The position numbers and the translations under genes were made by a program. This document shows, one piece after another, positions 5,586 to 10,399 of a stretch of DNA of 10,399 nt. Origin of the DNA: an uncultured Collinsella sp. (GTDB lineage Bacteria; Actinomycetota; Coriobacteriia; Coriobacteriales; Coriobacteriaceae); the NCBI GenBank assembly GCA_902462065.1, contig CABQAK010000053.1, positions 1 to 10,399 on the forward strand, read 5' to 3'. The notes below the pieces were generated by a model that ran no database searches, was not told the origin of the DNA, and saw nothing but the letters and a program-made list of their open reading frames with translations. Numbering within the stretch: position 1 is the stretch's first letter; each line of letters starts with the position of its first letter.

Positions 5586-6088
5586 TAGTTCTCCTCCTTG
5601 GCGGCGGCGGCGTCCTCAGCAGCCCACTTGGCCTCGAGAGCGGCCTCCTCAGCCATCTCCTTCTCGATGCGCTGCTCAGCGTTCTTAGCAGCAACAATCT
5701 TGGTCTTGATGGGAAGCTTGTGCTGTGCAAGACGCAGAGCCTCGCGAGCGACCTCCTCGGGCACGCCCTTGACCTCGAACATGATGCGGCCGGGCTTGAC
5801 AACGGCCACCCACTCCTCGGGGTTACCCTTACCAGAACCCATGCGAGTCTCGGCAGGCTTCTTGGTGATGGGCTTATCGGGGAAGATCGTGATGTAGACA
5901 CGACCGCCACGCTTCATGTAGCGGGTCATGGCAATACGAGCGGCCTCGATCTGACGGTTGGTGATCCAATGGGCCTCGAGAGCCTGGATACCAAACTCGC
6001 CGAAATGCAGCTCGGTATTACCCTTGGCCTGGCCCTTCATGGAGCCACGCTGCACCTTGCGGTGAAGAATACGCTTAGGGGCAAGCAC
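5585..6088 (-). CDS. rplP: Large-subunit ribosomal protein L16 with an acidic C-terminal extension
   Basis: L16 sits at the A site of the 50S subunit and helps organise the peptidyl transferase centre. The core is typical: MLAPKRILHRKVQRGSMKGQ (1-20), FGEFGIQALE, WITNRQIEAARIAMTRYMKRGGR, and PETRMGSGKGNPEEWVAVVKPGR. Family members usually end near KLPIKTK at about 137-140 residues. This one has 167, with a roughly 28-residue Glu/Ala/Lys-rich helical-looking tail (AEQRIEKEMAEEAALEAKWA...). The GTG start overlaps the rpsC stop by one base (TAGTG) and has a GAGGAGGGG site upstream. The tail's role is unknown. Confidence 0.96.
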   Translation of the reverse strand: MLAPKRILHRKVQRGSMKGQAKGNTELHFGEFGIQALEAHWITNRQIEAARIAMTRYMKRGGRVYITIFPDKPITKKPAETRMGSGKGNPEEWVAVVKPGRIMFEVKGVPEEVAREALRLAQHKLPIKTKIVAAKNAEQRIEKEMAEEAALEAKWAAEDAAAAKEEN

Positions 6089-6798
6089 TACTGACCCCTC
6101 CTCTCGGAGTTACGACGACGAGGACGGGAAGAGCCCTCGAGTGCAGGGTTGGGAACAGGCTGGCCCGGGAGCTTCTCGCCCAGGTAGATCCAGACCTTCA
6201 CGCCGCAAGCGCCCATGGTGGTGCTGGCGACAGCCGTGCCGTAGTCGATCTTGGCACGGAGGGTGTGCAGAGGCACGCGACCCTCACGGTACCACTCACG
6301 ACGGCCCATCTCGGCACCGCCGAGACGACCGGAGCACTGGATACGGATGCCCTTAGCGCCGGCCTTGCGGGCGGACTGGACAGCCTTGCGCATAGCGCGA
6401 CGGAAGGCAACGCGGCCCTCGAGCTGCTCGGCGATAGACTGAGCAACGAGGTTGGCGTCGAGCTCGGGGCGCTTGATCTCGACAACGTCGACGGAGAGCT
6501 GGCCCTTGGAGACGCCAGCGACCTTCTCGAGCTCGGTGCGGAGGGTATCGATCTCGGCACCCTTCTTACCGATGACAACGCCGGGGCGAGCGGTGAGGAT
6601 GATGACCTTCACCTTGTCGCCAGCGCGCTCGATCTCGACGCGGGAGACAGCTGCGCGGGAAAGACGCTTCTCGAGGTACTTGCGGATCTCGAGATCGTTA
6701 CCGAGGGTCTTAGCGTAATCCTTCTCTGCGAACCAGCGGGAGCGCCAGTTCTCGGTGATGCCAAGACGGAAGCCGGTGGGGTAGACTTTCTGACCCAT
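6088..6798 (-). CDS. rpsC: Small-subunit ribosomal protein S3
   Basis: S3 lines the mRNA entry channel of the 30S subunit and takes part in the helicase activity of the ribosome. The protein has 236 residues. MGQKVYPTGFRLGITENWRSRWF (1-23) is the universal N-terminus. A KH RNA-binding domain has the GxxG loop in PGVVIGKKGAEID. The C-terminal S3 domain shows GAKGIRIQCSGRLGGAEMGRREWYREGRVPLHTLRA, then the basic tail RPRRRNSERRGQ. AAGGAGG lies 11 nt before the ATG, within the end of rplV, giving close coupling (6-nt gap). Confidence 0.98.
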   Translation of the reverse strand: MGQKVYPTGFRLGITENWRSRWFAEKDYAKTLGNDLEIRKYLEKRLSRAAVSRVEIERAGDKVKVIILTARPGVVIGKKGAEIDTLRTELEKVAGVSKGQLSVDVVEIKRPELDANLVAQSIAEQLEGRVAFRRAMRKAVQSARKAGAKGIRIQCSGRLGGAEMGRREWYREGRVPLHTLRAKIDYGTAVASTTMGACGVKVWIYLGEKLPGQPVPNPALEGSSRPRRRNSERRGQ

Positions 6799-6804
6799 AC
6801 AGCT

Positions 6805-7176
6805 TTACGCCTCCTTTCGAGGAGCAACGACGACGGTGATGTGGGAAGTACGCTTCAGAATGCGAGAAGCGGAACCCTTGGCGCGGGGACGGATGCGCTT
6901 AAGCGTCGGACCCTCGTCAACATAGGCAGCGGCGACAACCAGGTTGTCGGCACGCAGACCGTTGTTGTTCTCGGCGTTCGCAACGGCGGAACGGAGAACC
7001 TTCTCGACATCCACGGCGACGGCGCGGTCGCAGAAGTGGAGGATGTCGAAGGCCTGAGCGACAGGCTTGCGGCGGATCAGATCGACCACCAGGCGGGCCT
7101 TGCTGGGGGAAACACGCACGTACTTAGCGACGGCGCGAACCTCGGTGGCCTCAGTTTCAATAGACTTAGTTGCCAT
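6805..7176 (-). CDS. rplV: Large-subunit ribosomal protein L22
   Basis: L22 lines the nascent peptide exit tunnel; its long beta hairpin forms the constriction with L4. At 123 residues it is slightly longer than the common ~110, because of a short N-terminal lead (MATKSIETEATEV). The core AVAKYVRVSPSKARLVVDLIRRK (15-37) is diagnostic, as is the hairpin region GPTLKRIRPRAKGSASRILKRTSHITVVV (89-117). The start has AGGGGG upstream and is 14 nt after the rpsS stop. Confidence 0.97.
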   Translation of the reverse strand: MATKSIETEATEVRAVAKYVRVSPSKARLVVDLIRRKPVAQAFDILHFCDRAVAVDVEKVLRSAVANAENNNGLRADNLVVAAAYVDEGPTLKRIRPRAKGSASRILKRTSHITVVVAPRKEA

Positions 7177-7190
7177 TTACGGTTAACCCC

Positions 7191-7451
7191 CTATTTGGCC
7201 TTGTGGCCACGGAACGTACGAGTCGGCGCGAACTCGCCGAGCTTGTGACCAACCATGGACTCGGTAACATACACGGGCACATGCTTGCGGCCGTCGTGGA
7301 CGGCGATGGTGTGACCAACCATCTCGGGGAAGATGGTGGACGCGCGGGACCAGGTCTTCACGACGTCCTTCTTGCCAGCCTCGTTCATCGCGGTGATACG
7401 CGAGAGAAGGCGAGTCTCCACGAACGGGCCCTTTTTGAGACTTCTGCTCAT
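7191..7451 (-). CDS. rpsS: Small-subunit ribosomal protein S19
   Basis: S19 sits in the 30S head, contacts S13 and lies near the A-site tRNA and intersubunit bridge. The 86 residues are near family length. MSRSLKKGPFVETRLL (1-16), STIFPEMVGHTIAVHDGRKHVPVYVTESMVGHKLGEFAPTR and the end FRGHKAK are canonical. AGGAGAAA lies about 9 nt before the ATG. The gap to rplB is 32 nt. Confidence 0.98.
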   Translation of the reverse strand: MSRSLKKGPFVETRLLSRITAMNEAGKKDVVKTWSRASTIFPEMVGHTIAVHDGRKHVPVYVTESMVGHKLGEFAPTRTFRGHKAK

Positions 7452-7483
7452 AAGTGCTTTCTCCTAAAACTCGGTATCCGAAA

Positions 7484-8314
7484 TTACTTCTTACGGCGAC
7501 GAATGATGTGCTGGTTCGAGACCTTCTTCTTCTTGCGCGTACGAAGGCCCTTCGTCGGCTTACCCCAGGGGGTAACAGAGGGACGACCAGAGGTGTGGTT
7601 CTTGCCCTCGCCACCGCCGTGCGGGTGGTCGACAGGGTTCATGACGGTACCGCGGACGGTCGGGCGCACGTTCATGTGACGCTTACGGCCGGCCTTGCCG
7701 ATGACGATGTTGGAGTGATCGGCGTTGCCGACCTCACCGACGGTGGCGCGGCAGGTAACGAGGATGCGGCGCATCTCGGAGGAAGGCATACGGACGATGG
7801 CGTACTTGCCCTCCTTACCCATCAGCTGGCAGGAGTTACCGGCGGAACGGGCGATAGCGGCGCCCTTGCCCGGCTGGAACTCGACGGCGTGGATGAGCGT
7901 ACCGACGGGGATGTCGGCGAGGGGCAGAGCGTTGCCCGGCTTGATGTCGGCGTCAGAACCGGACATGATGGTCTGACCGACCTCGAGGCCCTTGGGGGCC
8001 AGAATGTAGCGCTTCTCACCGTCAGCGTAGTGCAGCAGAGCGATGCGAGCGGAACGGTTCGGATCGTACTCGATCGTGGCAACCTTGGCGGGCACGCCGT
8101 CCTTGTTGCGCTTGAAGTCGATCACGCGGTAACGACGCTTCACGCCGCCGCCCTGGTGGCGGGTGGTGATGCGGCCGTTGTTGTTACGACCGGCCTTCTT
8201 GGGCAGGGGCTCGAGAAGAGACTTCTCAGGCTTGGTGCAGGTGATCTCGGAGAAGTCGGAGATCGTCTGCCAACGCCTACCAGCGGAGGTCGGCTTAAGG
8301 TGCTTTACAGCCAT
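7484..8314 (-). CDS. rplB: Large-subunit ribosomal protein L2
   Basis: L2 is a primary 23S rRNA-binding protein essential for subunit association and peptidyl transferase function. The 276-residue length is standard when translation starts at MAVKHLKPTSAGRR. The open frame runs 25 codons further upstream (to 8389), but that extension lies in a structured leader and is not part of the family. GAAAGGGA sits 5-6 nt before the chosen ATG. Diagnostic segments are GGGVKRRYRVIDFKR (55-69), the central fold, and MNPVDHPHGGGEG (225-237) with the conserved His near 230-232. It is preceded by a 179-nt structured gap, long for this operon. Confidence 0.98.
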   Translation of the reverse strand: MAVKHLKPTSAGRRWQTISDFSEITCTKPEKSLLEPLPKKAGRNNNGRITTRHQGGGVKRRYRVIDFKRNKDGVPAKVATIEYDPNRSARIALLHYADGEKRYILAPKGLEVGQTIMSGSDADIKPGNALPLADIPVGTLIHAVEFQPGKGAAIARSAGNSCQLMGKEGKYAIVRMPSSEMRRILVTCRATVGEVGNADHSNIVIGKAGRKRHMNVRPTVRGTVMNPVDHPHGGGEGKNHTSGRPSVTPWGKPTKGLRTRKKKKVSNQHIIRRRKK

Positions 8315-8339
8315 TACAATCCCTTTCAATAGGAATCCG

Positions 8340-8420
8340 TTAGCCATCGCAGACAGGGATTCGAGGTTCTGCCTCGGGTGCGATGACACCGGACGTATAC
8401 ACGGTTCCGGGCGTGTCCAT
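8340..8420 (-). other. Candidate 26-codon leader ORF before rplB
   Basis: An ATG at 8418-8420 opens a 26-codon frame beginning MDTPGTVYTSG and ending at TAA (8340-8342), 25 nt before the rplB start. A frame of exactly the same length, beginning MDTPAAVYTN, precedes rplC. Neither has a good ribosome binding site, and the shared codons coincide with a shared RNA hairpin, so translation is doubtful. Confidence 0.2.
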
Positions 8421-8476
8421 TTTATACGCCCAAAACCTTGAGCTCCCGCCTCCCCTATTTGGGAGGCATGAGCTCA
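8345..8476 (-). promoter_or_regulatory. Candidate structured leader RNA in the rplW-rplB gap
   Basis: Three hairpins follow one another on the minus-strand RNA. The first (8439-8476) has a 7-bp outer stem, a 2x2 internal loop, a 7-bp inner stem GCCTCCC/GGGAGGC and a 6-nt loop. The second (8394-8428) pairs CGTATA with TATACG outside and CACG with CGTG inside, with a 7-nt bulge. The third (8345-8385) pairs CATCGC with GCGATG outside and CGAGG with CCTCG inside. The rplB ribosome binding site follows about 20 nt later. No long U-run follows any stem, so it is not a simple terminator. Its position fits a post-transcriptional control or processing site for L2. Confidence 0.55.
8395..8418 (-). repeat. 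Shared r-protein leader element, rplB copy
   Basis: On the minus strand this 24-nt element matches the one at 10260-10283 in 21 positions; the common parts are GGAYACGCCCG and CCGTGTATAC. ACACG (8416-8412) and CGTGT (8403-8399) form a 5-bp stem with an 8-nt loop. In both copies ATG lies in the same frame at its 5' edge. Confidence 0.75.
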
Positions 8477-8493
8477 CTCAACAGCAGCGAGTC

Positions 8494-8781
8494 TTAGGCC
8501 TGGTTGCCAAAGACCTCGATGGTGTCGCCCTCGGCCAGCGTGACGATGGCCTTCTTCCAAGAACGGGTCTTGCCGGCGACATAGCGCACGCGCTTGGTCT
8601 TGGGCTTGACCGTCAGGGTGTTCACGCGAACGACCTTGACGCCGAAGATCTCCTCGACAGCGTCCTTGATCTGATACTTGTTGGCATCCTTGGCGACCTC
8701 GAACGTGTACTTGTTCAGCTCCATGCCGGAGAAGGAACGCTCGGACACGATCGGGCGGATGATGATCTCGTGGGCGGTCAT
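8494..8781 (-). CDS. rplW: Large-subunit ribosomal protein L23
   Basis: L23 lies at the tunnel exit and is the main docking point for trigger factor and SRP. The 95 residues match the family. EIIIRPIVSERSFSGMELNKYTFEV (5-29) and ANKYQIKDAVEEIFGVKVVRVNTLTVKPK (33-61) are diagnostic; the protein ends with a short basic and acidic strand region. The ATG follows the rplD stop directly (TAAATG), with GGGGAGGTG inside the end of rplD, so it is translationally coupled to L4. Confidence 0.98.
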   Translation of the reverse strand: MTAHEIIIRPIVSERSFSGMELNKYTFEVAKDANKYQIKDAVEEIFGVKVVRVNTLTVKPKTKRVRYVAGKTRSWKKAIVTLAEGDTIEVFGNQA

Positions 8782-9408
8782 TTATGCAAGCACCTCCCCG
8801 AAGTGAGCGGCGATGTCGGCGGGCATCAGCACAGCGTTGTTGTTGACGAGATCGTAGGTGTTGGCCTCGTCAGCGGTGATGATGAACGTCTTGGGAATGT
8901 TGCGGAACGACAGGTAGGCGTTGACGTCCTCATCGCGAACGATGATGGTCAGACGCTTGCCCTCAAGGCCGAGAGCCTTGAGCATGGCGACGGCAGCCTT
9001 GGTGGAAGGCTTCTCGAAGCCGTAGTCGTCGACGAGCACGAGCTCGCCATCGGCCAGCTTGGCGGACAGCGCGGAGCGCATAGCCAGCTTGACCTCCTTG
9101 TTGTTCATACGCTTAGCGTAGGAACGGGGCTTGGGGGCGAAGACGACGCCACCGTGACGCCACTGGGCAGCACGGATGGAACCCTGGCGGGCACGGCCGG
9201 TGCCCTTCTGACGCCAAGGCTTCTTGCCGCCACCGGAAACCTCAGAGCGACCCTTAGCAGACTGGGTGCCCTGACGCCAAGAGGCCATCTGGCACTTGAC
9301 GATGTGGTGCATAACGTGGATGTTCGGCTCGATGCCGTACACCTCAGCGGCGAGCTCGGCCTCGGCGACCTTCTTGCCCTCGCTGTTCTTTACTTCAAAC
9401 TTTGCCAT
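8782..9408 (-). CDS. rplD: Large-subunit ribosomal protein L4
   Basis: L4 is a primary 23S rRNA-binding protein whose loop reaches the exit tunnel. In several bacteria it also represses its own operon through a leader RNA. The 208 residues are typical. The loop segment GTQSAKGRSEVSGGGKKPWRQKGTGRARQGSIRAAQWRHGGVVFAPKPRSY (47-97) is the clearest hallmark; the C-terminal Rossmann-like half follows (ELVLVDDYGFEKPSTKAAV, LTIIVRDED). The ATG has AAGGAGAA about 8 nt upstream and lies 46 nt after rplC. Since L4 is a known autoregulator elsewhere, it is a candidate ligand for the leader structures, by inference only. Confidence 0.98.
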   Translation of the reverse strand: MAKFEVKNSEGKKVAEAELAAEVYGIEPNIHVMHHIVKCQMASWRQGTQSAKGRSEVSGGGKKPWRQKGTGRARQGSIRAAQWRHGGVVFAPKPRSYAKRMNNKEVKLAMRSALSAKLADGELVLVDDYGFEKPSTKAAVAMLKALGLEGKRLTIIVRDEDVNAYLSFRNIPKTFIITADEANTYDLVNNNAVLMPADIAAHFGEVLA

Positions 9409-9454
9409 TTAAGTGTTCTCCTTGGTATGACGCTGGGCTAAATGGGCTGGGCCC

Positions 9455-10075
9455 TTAGGCCATACGGATGGCGACGAGACCATTCTTGGCACCCGGGACA
9501 GCGCCCTTGACCAAGATGAGGTTCTGCTCGGCATCGATGCGGACAACGGAAAGGTTCTTGACGGTAACGCGCTCGTTACCCATGTGACCGGCCATCTTGA
9601 CGCCCTTGAGGACGCGTGCAGGATAGGCGCACTGACCGATAGAACCGGGGTGACGCTGGAAGTGAGAACCATGCGTCATAGGACCGCGGCGCTGACCCCA
9701 GCGCTTGATGCGACCCTGGAAGCCCTTACCCTTGGAGGTACCGATGACGTCGACCTTCTCGACATCAGCGAAATCAGCGACGGTGACGACCTCGCCGACC
9801 TTGTGCTCCTCGCCGTTCTCGACGCGGACCTCACGAAGGAAGCGGACAGGCTCGACGCCAGCCTTGGCGAAGTGACCAGCCATGGGCTTGTTCACGTTCT
9901 TGGCCTTGATGTCGCCGAAACCGATCTGGACGGCGTCATAGCCGTCGGTTGCCTGAGTTTTAACCTGCGAGACAGCGCAGGGGCCAGCCTGGATGACCGT
10001 GACGGGAACGACGTTGTCGTCCTCGTCCCAAACCTGGGTCATGCCAATCTTGCGGCCGAGAATCATGCTGATCAA
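9455..10075 (-). CDS. rplC: Large-subunit ribosomal protein L3
   Basis: L3 is an assembly-initiating 23S rRNA-binding protein that reaches toward the peptidyl transferase centre. The 206 residues fit the family. ILGRKIGMTQVWDEDD (5-20), DVIGTSKGKGFQGRIKRW, and GPMTHGSHFQRHPGSIGQCAYPARVLKGVKMAGHMG are diagnostic. The start is a TTG (10073-10075), giving MISMILGRK; this matches the family N-terminus (MI-x-x-ILGRKIGMTQ). An internal ATG at 10064-10066 would trim three residues and has no upstream ribosome binding site. Only a weak GGGA precedes the TTG, and it lies in the arm of a hairpin (10083-10107), hinting at low or controlled initiation. Confidence 0.97.
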   Translation of the reverse strand: MISMILGRKIGMTQVWDEDDNVVPVTVIQAGPCAVSQVKTQATDGYDAVQIGFGDIKAKNVNKPMAGHFAKAGVEPVRFLREVRVENGEEHKVGEVVTVADFADVEKVDVIGTSKGKGFQGRIKRWGQRRGPMTHGSHFQRHPGSIGQCAYPARVLKGVKMAGHMGNERVTVKNLSVVRIDAEQNLILVKGAVPGAKNGLVAIRMA

Positions 10076-10082
10076 GATATGA

Positions 10083-10225
10083 TCCCAACTCTCGCGTGGT
10101 CTTGGGACAATGCGTACACCACCGAGCGTACGCCCCTAGAGGACCACTACTTACACGACGTGCTCCCCAGCCTTGTATTTCGCCTGGACTACCTGACAAC
10201 CCTATTAAGCAGGCATTTTGTCCAG
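10083..10225 (-). promoter_or_regulatory. Candidate structured leader RNA before rplC
   Basis: In transcript order, CTGGAC (10225-10220) pairs with GTCCAG (10189-10184) around an inner CCTG/CAGG stem (10213-10210 with 10195-10192). Then GCGTAC (10133-10128) pairs with GTACGC (10117-10112) around a 10-nt loop. Last, TCCCAA (10107-10102) pairs with TTGGGA (10088-10083), whose right arm is the only candidate ribosome binding site for the TTG start. These stems are modest singly; their serial arrangement in a 324-nt gene-free leader is what makes them notable. Confidence 0.4.
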
Positions 10226-10285
10226 CCAGAATACTCCCCTGGTTACACACAGCTGATTAGTATACACGGCTGCGGGCGTATCCAT
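10205..10285 (-). other. Candidate 26-codon leader ORF before rplC
   Basis: An ATG at 10283-10285 opens a 26-codon frame beginning MDTPAAVYTN and stopping at TAA (10205-10207), 130 nt before rplC. Its first nine codons parallel those of the frame at 8340-8420; after that the two peptides are unrelated. There is no visible ribosome binding site. If the promoter at 10259-10288 is the only one, the ATG would lie upstream of the transcript. Confidence 0.2.
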
Positions 10286-10288
10286 CGA
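10259..10288 (-). promoter_or_regulatory. Candidate promoter of the ribosomal operon
   Basis: TATACT on the minus strand (10259-10264) is a near-consensus -10 box. TCGATG (10283-10288) at 18-nt spacing is a weak -35 (three of six). Initiation would fall near 10252 and give a leader of about 175 nt before rplC. A second, weaker pair lies upstream: TTTACC, then 17 nt, then TGAAAT. This suggests that rplC can begin its own transcript. Confidence 0.4.
10260..10283 (-). repeat. Shared r-protein leader element, rplC copy
   Basis: On the minus strand this is the partner of the element at 8395-8418 (21 of 24 identical). ATACG (10281-10277) pairs with CGTGT (10268-10264) with an 8-nt loop; a C-to-U change in the stem becomes a U-G pair, so the hairpin survives. 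Two of the three changes fall in the loop. Confidence 0.75.
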
Positions 10289-10399
10289 GATTCATATTTC
10301 ACTCACATTGTTTACGCAGGTAAAGTGCGTGGCACGTTCCCAGTGTGCGGCAGAGGGGGCGGGCCTGAGGCATATTAAGGTTGCTGCTCTACAGTCCTG
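10286..10399. other. Gene-free end of the window; rpsJ not present
   Basis: No coding frame resembling S10, which normally ends next to rplC, is found on the minus strand here: the three frames show no S10 C-terminal signature. The only structure noted is a palindrome TTTAC-4-nt-GTAAA (near 10310-10325) and a GC-rich tract near 10352-10366. rpsJ may lie further right or elsewhere in the genome. Confidence 0.6.

Noticed and set aside
6265..7248. Long plus-strand reading frame opposite rpsC and rplV
   Set aside because: It lies antisense to two certain ribosomal genes and its composition mirrors their codons; there is no recognisable domain.
8315..8389. N-terminal extension of L2 by 25 codons
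   Set aside because: Family L2 proteins begin at MAVKHLKP-like sequence, a good ribosome binding site precedes that ATG, and the extension falls in the structured leader.
8421..8449. Internal promoter before rplB (TATAAA on the minus strand)
   Set aside because: No -35 is present at 16-18 nt spacing, and the motif is part of a paired stem.
8383..9441. Long plus-strand reading frame opposite rplW and rplD
   Set aside because: It is an antisense artefact of GC-biased third positions; the L23 and L4 genes on the other strand are unambiguous.
1..10399. tRNA or rRNA genes
   Set aside because: No cloverleaf-type sequence with a T-loop or conserved rRNA segment was seen in any gap.

Overview
The window looks like a chromosomal segment from a moderately GC-rich actinobacterium. 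The ribosomal protein sequences, the codon use and the families of extragenic palindromes fit a gut Coriobacteriia member such as Collinsella; that placement is inference from style, not from a search. Two blocks are visible. The right block (about 4230-10399, minus strand) is a core ribosomal-protein operon in the order rplC-rplD-rplW-rplB-rpsS-rplV-rpsC-rplP-rpmC-rpsQ-rplN-rplX. Its genes are tightly packed, with 1-nt stop/start overlaps at rpsC/rplP and rplP/rpmC, and it ends in a strong intrinsic terminator directly after rplX. The classical neighbours rpsJ (before rplC) and rplE (after rplX) are not in the window.

The left block holds accessory genes. A plus-strand RluA-type pseudouridine synthase (49-708) is followed by a 430-bp gene-free stretch packed with inverted repeats and a terminator. 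Next comes a minus-strand two-gene operon: a Gfo/Idh/MocA oxidoreductase (first) and a DeoR-family regulator (second), with translational coupling. Its promoter region carries an unusual set of TGCGT/ACGCA repeats. Between this operon and the ribosomal operon sits a REP-associated tyrosine (HUH, Y1) transposase, with copies of a 31-bp palindrome-forming repeat at both ends.

The best candidates for undescribed biology are in the gaps. (1) Within the ribosomal operon only three gaps are long (before rplC, rplW-rplB, rpsQ-rplN), and each can fold into strong nested hairpins. The rplC and rplB leaders share a 24-nt element (21 identities) that forms a 5-bp hairpin with an 8-nt loop in both copies on the coding-strand RNA. 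This suggests a Coriobacteriia-type r-protein leader RNA. (2) Three tandem inverted-repeat units between the pseudouridine synthase and the DeoR gene place six 15-nt repeats in alternating orientation at a 40-nt period. (3) The oxidoreductase promoter carries helically phased operator-like repeats. All structures were found by eye; no folding or database search was run.
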